Assembly: GCA_018971485.1 (NCBI GenBank)
Contig: JAGXAQ010000003.1
Location: 124,001-188,000 of the forward strand
DNA from: Pseudomonadota bacterium
Lineage (GTDB): Bacteria; Pseudomonadota; Gammaproteobacteria; Burkholderiales; REEB80
Direction: 5' to 3'
Length of the DNA: 64,000 bases
Part shown: in pieces, positions 20,611 to 30,939 of the stretch
How positions within the stretch are numbered: the stretch's first letter is position 1
Layout: each line of letters starts with the position of its first letter
The notes under the pieces: generated by a model
Seen by the model: only the letters and a program-made list of their open reading frames with translations
Told to the model about the DNA's origin: nothing
The model's database searches: none
Translations under genes and position numbers: made by a program

Positions 20611-21144
20611 ATGAAACTCCTGTTTGATTTATTTCCCATTATTCTATTTTTCCTGGCCTACAAATTTAGCGGGATTTATGTTGCTACAACGGTAGCAATC
20701 TTGACCACTATCTTGCAAATTATTTATATGTACGTTCGGTATCGAAAAATTGAAGTAATGCTGTGGGTAAGCTTGTTTCTAGTAACTGTTTTTGGTGGCG
20801 CCACCTTAATTTTTCATGACGAAACATTTATTAAGATCAAACCAACAATACTATATTGGATTATGGGAGGGACACTGGCCCTCTCACAATTCGGATTAAA
20901 AAAAAATCTCATGCAAAACCTCATGAAAAAACAACTTGAACTTCCCCAGATTGCTTGGCAAAAACTCAACCTTAGCTGGTCTATCTTCTTCTTTATTCTC
21001 GGGGCAGCCAACTGGTATGTTGCTATTCATTACCCTACCGCGATTTGGGTAGACTTTAAATTATTTGGAACCCTAGGACTTATGGTCCTATTTGTAATTA
21101 TACAAACAGCAATGCTATCCCGTTATGTGAAGGAACACGAATAA
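20611..21144 (+). CDS. yciB: YciB/IspZ inner-membrane septation protein
   Basis: A 177-residue integral membrane protein with about five helices, matching YciB in length. It begins MKLLFDLFPIILFFLAYKF, the family signature, and has a conserved LNLSWSIFFFILGAANWYV-type region near residue 130 (here shortened from its context). It works in cell envelope/septum maintenance by family knowledge. The ATG at 20611 is chosen by alignment to the family; an upstream in-frame start at 20557 would add 18 residues. Followed after 2 bases by yciI. Confidence 0.92.
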   Translation: MKLLFDLFPIILFFLAYKFSGIYVATTVAILTTILQIIYMYVRYRKIEVMLWVSLFLVTVFGGATLIFHDETFIKIKPTILYWIMGGTLALSQFGLKKNLMQNLMKKQLELPQIAWQKLNLSWSIFFFILGAANWYVAIHYPTAIWVDFKLFGTLGLMVLFVIIQTAMLSRYVKEHE

Positions 21145-21146
21145 CT

Positions 21147-21431
21147 ATGACGCCATATGCTATTATCTGCGAAGACACTCCCAACAGCCTCGAAAAACGA
21201 CAAGAAATGCGCCCTTCTCATGTTGCTAGATTGACTGCCCTAAAAGAGCAAGGCAGACTGCTACTTGCTGGGCCATTTCTCAATGAACAAGATGGGGGGT
21301 TCAGTGGAAGCCTTATTATTGGCAAATTCAACTCTTTATCAGACGCAAAAACCTGGGCTGAATCAGATCCATTCATGATTTCTGGAGTATACAAACGAGT
21401 AACAGTCAAACCTTTCAAACAAACCTTTTGA
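21147..21431 (+). CDS. YciI family protein
   Basis: A 94-residue ferredoxin-like dimeric alpha-beta barrel protein. The family His-Asp pair is visible: RPSHVARL (His25) and AESDPF (Asp near 74). The function is unknown. It starts 2 bases after yciB and its stop overlaps the bolA start (TGATG), so the three are co-translated. Confidence 0.88.
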   Translation: MTPYAIICEDTPNSLEKRQEMRPSHVARLTALKEQGRLLLAGPFLNEQDGGFSGSLIIGKFNSLSDAKTWAESDPFMISGVYKRVTVKPFKQTF

Positions 21432-21682
21432 TGATAATTACTGACGAAATCTACCAGCGTCTTTCAAAGCTTAAGCCTAGTTCTATTAGGCTTGAAGACG
21501 AGAGTTCATTACATGCAGGACATCCAGGCTCTCTGAATGGGGGGCATTACAGACTCTATATTAGCAGCCCACTTTTTAATGGCTTACCAATTCTTGAGCG
21601 TCACCGCCTAATTTATGATCTTCTAAAAGACTTAATGAAAGATAAAATTCACGCTCTAAGCATAGACGCACAGGCCAACTAA
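21431..21682 (+). CDS. BolA family protein
   Basis: An 83-residue class II KH-fold protein. It contains SSLHAGHPG (the histidines proposed to share a cluster with a monothiol glutaredoxin) and LERHRLIYDLLKDLM (the family RHRxVY region). BolA proteins act in iron-sulfur trafficking or regulation. I begin at the ATG at 21431 that shares one base with the yciI stop; a TTG one codon earlier is possible. Which BolA paralogue group it belongs to cannot be decided. Confidence 0.88.
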   Translation: MIITDEIYQRLSKLKPSSIRLEDESSLHAGHPGSLNGGHYRLYISSPLFNGLPILERHRLIYDLLKDLMKDKIHALSIDAQAN

Positions 21683-21711
21683 CAAATATTTTCAACCAAT
21701 AAGGAGCATTT

Positions 21712-22545
21712 ATGCCTACTTTAAGAACACGTATTCTCATGATTACAGCAGCTGGTCTAATGGGATTAGCTGCCTGTCAAGCGAATGCGGCTAGCCCTTC
21801 TAATGCTTCTTCTATGGATAAACCGGCTATTATAGTAGACGGCACTCCTATCAGCCAAGGCATGGTCGATATGCTAATCCAGGAACACAAAGCACAAGGC
21901 CAAAAAATTACACCAAACGTAATCAAAAGCATTCATGATGACTTGATAGCTAGACAATTGTTGGTCAACGCTGCCTTAAAAGCCAATCTGGATGAAAATC
22001 CTGCAGTTGCCAATCAAATTAATATGTCTCGACAGAATGTTCTAATTCACGCTTATCTGCAAGACTATCTATCAAAGCATCCGCCTACTAATGCCCAGTT
22101 ACAGAATGAATATGCCCAAATGAAGGCAGCTATCGGAGACAAGAAATACAATGTCAGTCATATTCTTGTTCCTACCAAAGCCGAAGCTGATTCAATTATC
22201 AAATCCCTTGAGCATGGTGCCAACTTCGCAAAGCTTGCTAAAGAAAAGTCTAAGGATGCAGGCTCTGCTAAAAGTGGTGGGGAACTAAACTGGATTGTCC
22301 CGAGTAGTGTCGTACCTCCATTTGCCCAAGCCATGGTTAAACTTAAAAAGGGCCAATTCACGCATCAGCCTGTTCACACTCAATACGGCTGGCATATTAT
22401 CAAGCTAAATAACGTCGAAAAACTCCAGCCACCTCCTTTTGACAAGGTCAAACAACAACTGACCCAACGTCTGGAGCAACAAGAAATAGAACAAGCTGTA
22501 AGCAACCTAAAAAATAAGGCACACATTCAAGATCCAGCAAGTTAA
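21712..22545 (+). CDS. Parvulin-type peptidyl-prolyl isomerase, probable lipoprotein
   Basis: A 277-residue periplasmic chaperone/isomerase. The signal peptide ends in a lipobox LAAC (Cys22), although cleavage after ANA by signal peptidase I is also possible. An N-terminal SurA-like helical region (50-135) is followed by one PpiC domain (about 143-240) with YNVSHILV, GGELNWIVPSSVVPPFAQ and YGWHIIKL. AAGGAG lies 6 bases before the ATG. It ends the yciB-yciI-bolA-ppiC run and is followed by a strong hairpin. Confidence 0.9.
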   Translation: MPTLRTRILMITAAGLMGLAACQANAASPSNASSMDKPAIIVDGTPISQGMVDMLIQEHKAQGQKITPNVIKSIHDDLIARQLLVNAALKANLDENPAVANQINMSRQNVLIHAYLQDYLSKHPPTNAQLQNEYAQMKAAIGDKKYNVSHILVPTKAEADSIIKSLEHGANFAKLAKEKSKDAGSAKSGGELNWIVPSSVVPPFAQAMVKLKKGQFTHQPVHTQYGWHIIKLNNVEKLQPPPFDKVKQQLTQRLEQQEIEQAVSNLKNKAHIQDPAS

Positions 22546-22556
22546 ATTTTAACCTG

Positions 22557-22583
22557 AGGGGGTGACAAAATTTGTCACCCCCT
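22557..22583 (+). terminator. 13-base perfect hairpin after ppiC
   Basis: AGGGGGTGACAAA pairs with TTTGTCACCCCCT around a single A (in practice a loop of about seven). It begins 12 bases after the ppiC stop. No U-run follows, so it may be a terminator needing help or a 3'-end stabiliser. Confidence 0.55.
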
Positions 22584-22646
22584 ATAATTGCTCACCTCAG
22601 GATATATAGCTATTTAACTACACTCTCGATGCCATTAGGACAAACC

Positions 22647-22972
22647 TCAGACAAAAATCCTGGCCACTGCCCTTCTAACACGCTCAGCAAACAACAATGT
22701 TACTGGGCCAGCAAATTTCGGACTGACAATTACTAGATAAAGTGGCACTTCCCTTACACCTCAGCCTAAGAATCTAATTGATTAAGCATTCCTCCTTCTA
22801 AATCCTGAATAACAGAGTGCAGAGGTACCCAGCCAAAACCCATTCCGGCTCATATCATGGCGATTTTTGCTTCGCCTGTCATGAATATAATTCTATGGAC
22901 TGTGCTAAAAATTCCACATCGCTTGGTTGGCAGTTCCAGAATCGCATACTACAACCTGAACTTCACGCATCA
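22647..22972 (-). pseudogene. Decayed C-terminal part of a LysR-family regulator
   Basis: Reading the minus strand gives broken but recognisable LysR effector-domain sequence: REVQVVVCDSG, then after a frameshift FMTGEAKIAMI, a stop, AGMGFGWVPLHSVIQDLEGG, a second stop, another frameshift, and VPLYLVIVSPKFAGPV with LLFAERVRRA to a stop at 22647. At least two in-frame stops and two frameshifts make it non-functional. No N-terminal helix-turn-helix part remains; it abuts an IS3-like fragment. Confidence 0.6.
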
Positions 22973-23095
22973 AAATCTGCATTAAGGCTTCGAACTTAAA
23001 TTCATCTGTGTATCTTGTGCCGCTCATTGACTTCACTCCTCTTTAGTTTCAACCTTATCCTCTGTCTACTAAAGCGGGTGAAGTCCGGTATTACT
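22973..23095 (-). mobile_element. Fragment of an IS3-type insertion sequence (orfA start and end)
   Basis: From an ATG at 23027 the minus strand encodes MSGTRYTDEFKFEAL, closely like the start of OrfA transposases of the IS3 family, then passes into LysR-like sequence. Upstream, the bases read ACCGGACTTCACCCGCTTTA at 23070-23089, resembling the terminal sequence before such genes. The remaining transposase is gone. It appears that an element entered a lysR gene and both then decayed. Confidence 0.5.
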
Positions 23096-23173
23096 AAAAA
23101 GGGCTGTTCCTTATAGAAGGAATAAAATTATAAATCAAAATGGAGAAAAAACTGTCTGTACAATAGGATAGAT

Positions 23174-23192
23174 AAAAAAAGCGGCTTTTTTT
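23174..23192 (-). terminator. Possible purL terminator
   Basis: AAAAAAAGC and GCTTTTTTT form an A/T stem around a tiny GC-rich loop, 47 bases beyond the purL stop, ending in seven T on the minus strand. It could terminate in either direction, but the weak stem makes this uncertain. Confidence 0.35.
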
Positions 23193-23238
23193 CCCTATCT
23201 CCAGAATAAAATCAGGAATAAAAACACAGGGGGCCTAT

Positions 23239-26200
23239 TTAATTGACCCAGGCTCGTGCATTCTGAAACATTCTAAGCCAAGGGGAAGTTTCCCCCCAGG
23301 CATCTGATTTCCATGAAAACTGCACAGAACGAAACCCTCGTTCAGGGTGAGGCATAAGTATAGTAAATCGTCCATCCTCACTGGTAAATCCTGTTTCACC
23401 TGCAGGTGATCCATTAGGATTGCTTGGATAAAGCATTGTGGGACACAAATTGCTATCCACATAACGCATGACTAAATAAGGACGTATCATAGAATTATCG
23501 TGTACGACACGACCTTCGCCATGCGACACGACTACAGGTAAAATAGAGCCTTCCATACCATGAAAAAAGATAGACGGGCTTCTTTGAATCTCTACATTAA
23601 CTAGCCTTGCTTCAAACTGCTCGCTTCGATTTCGTAAAAATTTAGGCCATCCAATAGCACCAGGAATAATGGGAGCTAAATGACTCATCATCTGACAGCC
23701 ATTACATACACCTAACGCAAAAGTGTCTGGCCGGTGAAAAAACTTTTCAAAAATGCTTAAAACATATTCGTTAAATAATATAGAACGAGCCCAGCCTGCC
23801 CCTGCTCCCAATACATCCCCATACGAAAAGCCCCCACATGCAACCAGACCGTGAAAGTTATCGAATACAACACGCTTAGATAGGATATCACTCATATGAA
23901 CATCAACAGCTGTAAAACCTGCTGCATCAAAAGCTGCAGCCATTTCAACATGGCCATTTACACCCTGTTCACGCAAGATGGCAATTAAAGGACGGGCTCC
24001 AAGGGAAAGGTAAGGCGTACTAATATCTCGCTCAGAATCAAAGGTAAGGATAGACTGAAGTCCTTTATTTTGTTCATCTAGCAACAACTGGTAGGCTTCT
24101 GCTGCACATTCTGGATTGTCTCTCAGTGATTGCATCTTAAAGGACAGTTTTGACCATGAACGCACCAAGTTTATACGGGCCTGGTTCAGTACTTCATCAC
24201 CTTGATGGCGTATTATCAACCGATCATCATGATTCAATGTTCCAATTGGATACGAAATATTCTGAATGCCATAATTCACTAAAATAGCTTCAATCAACTC
24301 TACATCTTTCGATCGGACTTGTATCACAGCACCAGCTTCTTCTGAAAACAGCGCACCTAATACCTCATTTGAGCTCAAATCAACTGTAACTCCAAGATGG
24401 GAAGCAAACATCATTTCACATAATGTCACAATCATTCCACCATCAGAACGATCGTGATACGCCAACAGTAGATTTTGTCGATTCATGGCCTGAATAGCAT
24501 TAAAATAAGATATAACCCGTTTTGGATCTTCAATATCTGGCGAATCATCACCTAACTGATTATAGACTTGGGTAATCGCTGAACCACCCAAACGATTACG
24601 GCCTTCTCCCAAATCAATCAAATAAAGAAGCGTTTGATCATCATCTAAGAGTTGGGGGGTCAAAGTGCAACGAATATCTACAACTGGTGCAAAAGCAGAA
24701 ACTATCAGTGATAGGGGTGAAACAACCGCTTTTTCTCCATAGCGATCCGACCATACCGTCTTCATGGACAAGGAATCCTTGCCTACTGGGATAGATAAGC
24801 CAAGAGCCGGACAAAACTCCATACCTAATGCTTGAACCGTATCGTATAAAACAGCATCTTCTCCCTCAAAGCCACTCGCTGCCATCCAATTAGCCGACAA
24901 CTTAATCTGGCCCAAAGATTCTATCGAAGCTGCAGCAATATTGGTAATAGCTTCTGCTACTGCCATACGCCCTGATGCAGGGCCATTTATCAATGCAATT
25001 GGAGCGCGCTCACCCATAGCCATAGCTTCACCCGAAAAACTTCTAAATCCAGCCACTGTAACAGCAACATCTGAAACAGGTATTTGCCATGGCCCAACCA
25101 TTTGATCGCGGTGTGTTAATCCCCCTACCGTCCTATCTCCGATAGTAATTAAAAAACTCTTATCAGATACTACTGGTAGCTCCAAAACGCGAAACAATGC
25201 CTCCTTCAACTGAATGTCAGCAAAATTCAATGGTGGAACAGACTGACTTTTATGACTTACCTTACGCACCAAAGCAGGAGGTTTACCAAATATGACGGAC
25301 AAATCCAGATCAACAGGTAAATTATTAAACAATGAATCATGAACTGTTAAATGAGATGACTCAACAACCTCGCCAATAACTGAAAAAGGACATCTTTCTC
25401 TAGAACAAATATCTGAAAACAGACCCAAATCTGCAGGGGAAATAGCTAAAACATATCGTTCCTGTGCTTCGTTGCACCAGATCTGTAATGGGCTCATCCC
25501 TAAATCTTCATTATGAATAGCCCGCAGATTTAAATGGGCGCCCTTTTTAGCATCCTGGACTAATTCAGGAAATGCATTCGATAAACCACCTGCACCTACA
25601 TCATGAATTGACAATATAGGGTTTTTATCAAGCATAAGTGAACAGTGATCAATCACTTCTTGGGCACGTCTTTGCATTTCAGCATTAGCTCGTTGAACTG
25701 AATCGAAATCCAAGTCCAAAGAGTTAATCCCTGTTGTCATGGATGAGGCTGCGCCACCTCCAACGCCTATCAACATTGCTGGCCCACCAAGCTGAATCAA
25801 AAGACTTCCTTCTGGAAGATTAGACTTGAATGCAGATTTGGCAGAAACCATGCCCATACCACCAGCAATCATAATAGGTTTATGATAACCCCATCTAATA
25901 CCCTGCACAGTCTCTTCAAATGTACGAAAATAACCGCCAATTATAGGCCGGCCAAATTCATTGTTATAAGCAGCGCCACCAATTGGAGCATCAAGCATAA
26001 TTTCAAGAGCAGAAGAAATTCTATTCGGGCCTTCATAAGAAGTATTCTCCCAAGGTTTAAGCTCCCCTGGCAGGCACAGATTAGAAACGCTAAAACCTGT
26101 CAATCCTGCTTTTGGCTTGGCACCCCGCCCGGTTGCACCTTCATCCCGAATTTCACCTCCAGCACCTGTTGCAGCCCCCGGAAATGGAGAAATAGCTGTC

Positions 26201-27090
26201 GGATGATTATGCGTCTCAACTTTCATAAGAATATGCATCTCATCTTGCACATAGCCATATGCTCCAGATATTGAAGCTGGTGAAAACCTAGCTATTTTAT
26301 GTCCCCGCATAATCGCCGCATTATCAGCATATGCTACTACTGTTCCATCTGGATGAGCTTGGTGAGTATTTCGAATCATTGAAAACAAGGAATACTCTCG
26401 CGGCTGTCCATCTATAATCCAGTTCGCATTAAATATTTTATGACGACAATGTTCTGAATTGGCCTGTGCAAACATCATGAGCTCAACATCAGTAGGATTA
26501 CGTTTAAGCCTGGTAAACACATCATGCAAATAATCAATTTCATCAAGTGATAAAGCTAAACCTAGACTAAAATTCGCGCGTTCAAGTGTTTCTTTGCCAC
26601 TTTCTAAACAGTCAATATAAGTTAAAGGTTGCGGAGATATGTGAGAAAACAAAACAGCAGCAGCAGCAAATTCTTCAAAAACAAACTCTGTCATTCGATC
26701 ATGGATAAGAGAAAAAACTAATCCGCACGCTGACTTATCAAAGTTTCCCTCAAGATAATACCCCCTGGCACGCTCTATTCGTTTAACTTCATGAATGCCA
26801 CAATGATGTAAAATATCAGTCGCTTTTGATGACCAAGATGAAATAGTGCCAGGGCGTGGCGTTACCAAAAAGAAAAACCCGGGTGGGTTACACGAAGAAT
26901 CAGAACTACAATCCCCGAGTATTTCTTTAATCTTGCCCATAACAATAGGCTCAAGAGGTTTTTCTGATTCCAAGAAATAAAAATAATTAGCCTGGACAGA
27001 TAAAAGCCCTGGAATAAGTTCTCTTGCAGTCGATAAAAATTTTTCAGCTCTAAATGGGGAAAAAACATTACCTGCGCGTATAAATTGCAT
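23239..27090 (-). CDS. purL: Phosphoribosylformylglycinamidine synthase, large single-chain form
   Basis: A 1283-residue purine-synthesis enzyme that converts FGAR and glutamine to FGAM. Order: N-terminal PurS-like part, linker, two synthetase halves ([19 protein letters not shown] is the substrate motif near 315), and a C-terminal class I glutaminase with the nucleophile in [10 protein letters not shown] (about residue 1131) and its His-Glu in PHPERGF. Full length for the proteobacterial single-chain type, no frameshift seen. Monocistronic; both flanks are unrelated genes. Confidence 0.98.
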   Translation of the reverse strand: MQFIRAGNVFSPFRAEKFLSTARELIPGLLSVQANYFYFLESEKPLEPIVMGKIKEILGDCSSDSSCNPPGFFFLVTPRPGTISSWSSKATDILHHCGIHEVKRIERARGYYLEGNFDKSACGLVFSLIHDRMTEFVFEEFAAAAVLFSHISPQPLTYIDCLESGKETLERANFSLGLALSLDEIDYLHDVFTRLKRNPTDVELMMFAQANSEHCRHKIFNANWIIDGQPREYSLFSMIRNTHQAHPDGTVVAYADNAAIMRGHKIARFSPASISGAYGYVQDEMHILMKVETHNHPTAISPFPGAATGAGGEIRDEGATGRGAKPKAGLTGFSVSNLCLPGELKPWENTSYEGPNRISSALEIMLDAPIGGAAYNNEFGRPIIGGYFRTFEETVQGIRWGYHKPIMIAGGMGMVSAKSAFKSNLPEGSLLIQLGGPAMLIGVGGGAASSMTTGINSLDLDFDSVQRANAEMQRRAQEVIDHCSLMLDKNPILSIHDVGAGGLSNAFPELVQDAKKGAHLNLRAIHNEDLGMSPLQIWCNEAQERYVLAISPADLGLFSDICSRERCPFSVIGEVVESSHLTVHDSLFNNLPVDLDLSVIFGKPPALVRKVSHKSQSVPPLNFADIQLKEALFRVLELPVVSDKSFLITIGDRTVGGLTHRDQMVGPWQIPVSDVAVTVAGFRSFSGEAMAMGERAPIALINGPASGRMAVAEAITNIAAASIESLGQIKLSANWMAASGFEGEDAVLYDTVQALGMEFCPALGLSIPVGKDSLSMKTVWSDRYGEKAVVSPLSLIVSAFAPVVDIRCTLTPQLLDDDQTLLYLIDLGEGRNRLGGSAITQVYNQLGDDSPDIEDPKRVISYFNAIQAMNRQNLLLAYHDRSDGGMIVTLCEMMFASHLGVTVDLSSNEVLGALFSEEAGAVIQVRSKDVELIEAILVNYGIQNISYPIGTLNHDDRLIIRHQGDEVLNQARINLVRSWSKLSFKMQSLRDNPECAAEAYQLLLDEQNKGLQSILTFDSERDISTPYLSLGARPLIAILREQGVNGHVEMAAAFDAAGFTAVDVHMSDILSKRVVFDNFHGLVACGGFSYGDVLGAGAGWARSILFNEYVLSIFEKFFHRPDTFALGVCNGCQMMSHLAPIIPGAIGWPKFLRNRSEQFEARLVNVEIQRSPSIFFHGMEGSILPVVVSHGEGRVVHDNSMIRPYLVMRYVDSNLCPTMLYPSNPNGSPAGETGFTSEDGRFTILMPHPERGFRSVQFSWKSDAWGETSPWLRMFQNARAWVN

Positions 27091-27347
27091 AAATGGTTAT
27101 CTTTAGTTCAAAATAATATGTGGGTATTTTAACAGAAAGGAAGATGCATCAGACATCTATAAAAGAATCTAAAAACATCTGTAATAGAATTGTTCAAATG
27201 AAAAAAATCATGCAATATAAACAATATTACTTGCGAAGCATAATTATTATCGGCAGAATGTGTTGGCACTGACTTCAGTTAATAATAAATCTAATTGATT
27301 TGTGTACAAAATGCAGTACATATTATAAGAAAATTGTCGGGACATTC

Positions 27348-29519
27348 ATGTCTTTCAACAAGGAAATACTTGCAGAGCTATCCACTTCCGATCCGCTTCA
27401 AGCGCCTTCTATTCTCCTCGTTGATAACGATCCGCATCAACTCTACACCCTAAAATCTCTTTTAATGCTACAAGGTTATACAGCACATACCGCAACTGAC
27501 TGTTGTTCTGGTGCTCAAATGCTAAAACAGCATAAATACAACCTCATCATTTTAGATCTTAACCAGGCCGAGCAAGAACATGAAAATATCTGGGAAGATT
27601 ATAGAACCTGCAGTAAAAATTGCCCGATTCTAGTTTCATCGCGTATTACTTCAATTGAATCTGCCATATTTGCACTTCGAAGAGGTGCTTATGATTTCAT
27701 TAGTAAACCCTACGAACCGGAACTGCTTATCAAAAGAGTTGCAAATGCCCTAAATTACCAACGTATCCGGACACAAGTCAACCTGGCTAATCAGCAAGCA
27801 ATCCAATCCCGCACATGGCTTAAACTGTTTGTTGAAGATAGCCCGGATTTACTTTTCACACTCGACATGGCTGGTGCCCTACGCTTCCTTAATGCCAAAA
27901 TGCTTGATTACCTTGGTTTATCTAACCAAGATCTAACCTCATTACCTTTTCGAGATTTTCTTGCCGAAACTGATCGATCTAAATTTGATAAAATCCTTGT
28001 TGAATTTTTTAATAACCCAGAAGAGCCTATAAATTTAAAAGTAAATTTAAACCAGGAAGTTACTCGTTCTACTTCATTGTTTATAAAATTACTCGCACTC
28101 GATGGAAAAGGTGAGAAAAGCGAAATTTACTGCATAGCTCAAAACATTGAAGCTCCTGACCAGTCAAAACAACGGCCCTATTTCAAATTACCGCACAGTT
28201 TTTTAACTGATTTACCTAGACGATCTGAATTTGAAGAAGAACTTTCTCGGCAAATTCGACTATCCAACCACTCCGGAAGAAGCTTTGCCGTACTCATATT
28301 AGATATTGATCAATTTCAGATTCTTAATGACACTCTTGGTGAATCAAACGGGGAAAAACTTCTTATTGAGATTGCTACCCGAATCAAAAAATGCCTTCCC
28401 CGCGATAGCTTTCTAGCTCATATGGGTAGTGACCAATTTGCCATTTTGTTATCAAACACAGAAAATGAAGAAGAACTTACAAGTCTTGCTGGAACACTGC
28501 TTAACCTTGTAAAAATTCCTTTTTTAATCGAAGAACAAGAAATATTTTGCCGAATCAGCTTAGGCATTACCCGTTGGCCCAAGGATGGAGAAACCCACGA
28601 CCTATTAATAAAAAATACAATACTTGCCATGCGTCTGGCTAAGGAAAAAAATAGTGTTAAATATCAATTTTATACCCCATCTATTCAGAACTATCTAACT
28701 GATCGTCTCACGCTTGAAAATAACCTTCGCAAAGCAATTGAGCGCCAGGAATTCATATTATATTTTCAACCTCAAGTAGATATAAGCAGCGGTTCTATCA
28801 CAGGAGTCGAAACACTAGTCAGATGGCAACACCCAGAACGACAGATGATCTATCCTCATCAGTTTATTCCTGTTGCAGAAGAAACCGGATTAATTGTTCC
28901 TCTAGGGAAATGGATATTAAATGAAGCCTGCAAACAACTTCGTATCTGGCATGATCTAGGTTTCAATGAACTAACGCTAGCCGTTAATCTTTCAGCACAG
29001 CAAATTGAACAGCCTGATTTTGTGGAAATGATCATGAAAACTATAGATAACAATAATCTTAGCTATCATCATCTTGAACTTGAGATAACCGAAACTGATA
29101 TCATGATCGATATTGAAAACAATATTCAAAAATTAAAACTACTAAATGGTTCAGGAATTAAAATATCATTAGATGATTTCGGGATTGGATATTCAAGCTT
29201 AAACTATTTACGCAAGCTTCCTATTAACACTCTCAAAATAGACAAAACCTTCGTTGATGATATTGATAGAGGTGGCGAACACGCAAGCATTGTTACTGCC
29301 GTCATAGGCATGGCCCATGGGTTAAACTTAAACCTAATTGCTGAAGGGGTAGAAAGTCAAAATCAACTAAACTTTTTACGTACATTGCGTTGTGATGGCA
29401 TGCAAGGTTATCTTTTTAGCCGTCCAATCCCTGCCGCAGAAATAACGGAATTGTTGAACTGGAGCCGAACATGTCCCCTGCACTTTCTTTTACAGGATCC
29501 CTTTGAAGCTCAACTTTAA
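27348..29519 (+). CDS. Response regulator with PAS, degenerate GGDEF and EAL domains
   Basis: A 723-residue cyclic-di-GMP protein. REC domain (20-130) with Asp26, Asp28, phosphoacceptor Asp70 and Lys120; PAS (about 150-260); GGDEF domain whose signature reads GSDQF (360-364), so cyclase activity is doubtful; EAL domain with ETLVRW (Glu488), NLSAQQ, ELEITE, LDDFG, KIDKTFV and AEGVES, which keeps all metal and catalytic residues. Most likely a phosphodiesterase tuned by phosphorylation. No histidine kinase gene is adjacent, so its partner is unknown. ATG 27348 is preferred to an upstream TTG at 27300. Confidence 0.9.
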   Translation: MSFNKEILAELSTSDPLQAPSILLVDNDPHQLYTLKSLLMLQGYTAHTATDCCSGAQMLKQHKYNLIILDLNQAEQEHENIWEDYRTCSKNCPILVSSRITSIESAIFALRRGAYDFISKPYEPELLIKRVANALNYQRIRTQVNLANQQAIQSRTWLKLFVEDSPDLLFTLDMAGALRFLNAKMLDYLGLSNQDLTSLPFRDFLAETDRSKFDKILVEFFNNPEEPINLKVNLNQEVTRSTSLFIKLLALDGKGEKSEIYCIAQNIEAPDQSKQRPYFKLPHSFLTDLPRRSEFEEELSRQIRLSNHSGRSFAVLILDIDQFQILNDTLGESNGEKLLIEIATRIKKCLPRDSFLAHMGSDQFAILLSNTENEEELTSLAGTLLNLVKIPFLIEEQEIFCRISLGITRWPKDGETHDLLIKNTILAMRLAKEKNSVKYQFYTPSIQNYLTDRLTLENNLRKAIERQEFILYFQPQVDISSGSITGVETLVRWQHPERQMIYPHQFIPVAEETGLIVPLGKWILNEACKQLRIWHDLGFNELTLAVNLSAQQIEQPDFVEMIMKTIDNNNLSYHHLELEITETDIMIDIENNIQKLKLLNGSGIKISLDDFGIGYSSLNYLRKLPINTLKIDKTFVDDIDRGGEHASIVTAVIGMAHGLNLNLIAEGVESQNQLNFLRTLRCDGMQGYLFSRPIPAAEITELLNWSRTCPLHFLLQDPFEAQL

Positions 29520-29520
29520 G

Positions 29521-29985
29521 CTATTCCTTTACCTTGCCCAAATTCCATTTATCAAAAGCTGTATCATCTTTTTTATTAGCCTCAACCCAAATATTACCAC
29601 GTGATGTTTTTTCTTTTTTCCAGAATGGGGCTTGAGTTTTAAGGTAATCCATAATAAATTCGCAAGCTTGAAACGATTGGCTACGATGAGATCCAACTGT
29701 AACAACCAACACAATCCTCTCACCTAAAGCCAAATACCCAAACCGATGAATAATAGTCAAATCAAAAATATCAAAACGATGCAACGCTTCTTTACCAATA
29801 TTAGTTAATGCCTTCTGGGTCATTTCTGCATAATGTTCAAGCTCCAGGCCTATAATAGGCGCTTCAAAATCATCACGAACAAGCCCTACAAAACTAGTTA
29901 CTGCTCCTATCCTGGTTTGCTTTTTACATAACGCATCTATTTCAAGCCCAACATCAAAATCATCCTCTTGAACACTAATACGCAT
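29521..29985 (-). CDS. moaE: Molybdopterin synthase catalytic subunit
   Basis: A 154-residue protein that, with thiocarboxylated MoaD, turns cyclic pyranopterin monophosphate into molybdopterin. The active-site lysines are in KKEKTSRGNIWVEANKKDD near residue 125-142. Its ATG follows the moaD stop with no gap (TAAATG), and the AGGAGG ribosome site lies within the last codons of moaD, so expression is coupled. It converges on the EAL gene, one base apart. Confidence 0.96.
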   Translation of the reverse strand: MRISVQEDDFDVGLEIDALCKKQTRIGAVTSFVGLVRDDFEAPIIGLELEHYAEMTQKALTNIGKEALHRFDIFDLTIIHRFGYLALGERIVLVVTVGSHRSQSFQACEFIMDYLKTQAPFWKKEKTSRGNIWVEANKKDDTAFDKWNLGKVKE

Positions 29986-30237
29986 TTAACCTCCTGTGAC
30001 GGGGGGAAACAAGGCTATTTCATCTCCATCATGAATCTTATCCACGTCTGTAGCCATTTCTTGATTTATTGCTGCACGAACTACTTTATCTGATGCCAGT
30101 TCACAAGACCAGACTTCCCCACGATGAGCTAACCACTCTTTCAAATCAGCCACTGTTTCTAATGGAACCCCTGAAATTTCTTCAGAAGCAATTCCAAATA
30201 TTTCTCTTAATCTCGCAAAATAAAGTACCTTAAGCAT
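29986..30237 (-). CDS. moaD: Molybdopterin synthase sulfur carrier subunit
   Basis: An 83-residue ubiquitin-fold protein ending in the required Gly-Gly (PPVTGG). It is adenylated and thiocarboxylated, then passes sulfur to MoaE. I use the ATG at 30237 (MLKVLYFARLREIFG), which has GGAG 8 bases upstream; the longer open frame runs into mobB. It overlaps mobB by 8 bases and abuts moaE. Confidence 0.95.
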   Translation of the reverse strand: MLKVLYFARLREIFGIASEEISGVPLETVADLKEWLAHRGEVWSCELASDKVVRAAINQEMATDVDKIHDGDEIALFPPVTGG

Positions 30238-30745
30238 AAACTGGCTCCGTAAACCCGAAGTATTGCATAATAAAACCTGCAATCTTGATTGGCTCATTCA
30301 AATCAAACTGGGGTAAATCACAGCTTATAGACCGAGTTGAAGCAATTGCCACAATATGAGGGTCATCCGGGTAAAGAAGTGGTTTCCCAACCTCTGGGCG
30401 CCATATTTCAAGTTTTGGAATTGACTCAATCTTATAGCCTTCCACCAATATCAAATCCACAGGTGACATACGGCTAAGCTGTACAGCCAAGCCAGGCTCC
30501 TGTTCAGAGGAATCTAGTTCGTGCATAATCGCCCAACGTGACGAGGAACTAATCATTACTTCTGTACAGCCTGCCTGCCGATGGCGCCACGAATCCTTGC
30601 CTGGAACATCAATATCAAAATTATGATGGGCGTGTTTAATAAGAGAAACCCGAATTCCAGAGCGAACAAAAAAAGGAATTAGCCGTTCAATAAGTGTTGT
30701 TTTACCACTCCCGGAGAACCCTGCAAATCCAAAAACATTCATCAT
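30230..30745 (-). CDS. mobB: Molybdopterin-guanine dinucleotide synthesis protein B
   Basis: About 171 residues with a P-loop at the start (GFSGSGKTTLIERL), SLIKHAHHNFDID and a later ILVEGYK, matching MobB, a GTP-binding helper of MobA in guanine dinucleotide cofactor formation. Three near-adjacent ATGs (30754, 30745, 30742) leave the exact start open. First gene of mobB-moaD-moaE, divergent from moaA. MobA is not in the window. Confidence 0.92.
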   Translation of the reverse strand: MMNVFGFAGFSGSGKTTLIERLIPFFVRSGIRVSLIKHAHHNFDIDVPGKDSWRHRQAGCTEVMISSSSRWAIMHELDSSEQEPGLAVQLSRMSPVDLILVEGYKIESIPKLEIWRPEVGKPLLYPDDPHIVAIASTRSISCDLPQFDLNEPIKIAGFIMQYFGFTEPVYA

Positions 30746-30838
30746 ATCACCCATATTTTATGAATCATTATACCCTGCAAATCCTATACATCCCAGATTT
30801 CCCGCACAAATAGAAGCTGACTGTTTTGGTCAGGTTTA

Positions 30839-30847
30839 TGATATAAT
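30839..30847 (+). promoter_or_regulatory. Extended -10 promoter for moaA
   Basis: TG-A-TATAAT is a consensus extended -10, with the likely transcript start near 30854 and a leader of about 85 bases before moaA. I compared the leader with the Moco riboswitch and did not see its conserved parts. Confidence 0.55.
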
Positions 30848-30939
30848 TTACCTTGGATTTAGTTTAATACGCCATATCTATACGAAGTGGATCTGTTGTG
30901 GTTTTAAACCCATGAAAAGATATTTAACTGGACAATAGC

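Noticed and set aside
22817-22999. 60-codon plus-strand frame in the gap before purL
   Set aside because: No family likeness; lies opposite the LysR and IS3 remnants, which read on the minus strand.
30755-30939. Moco riboswitch upstream of moaA
   Set aside because: Leader length is suitable, but the conserved paired elements of the known class were not found by eye.
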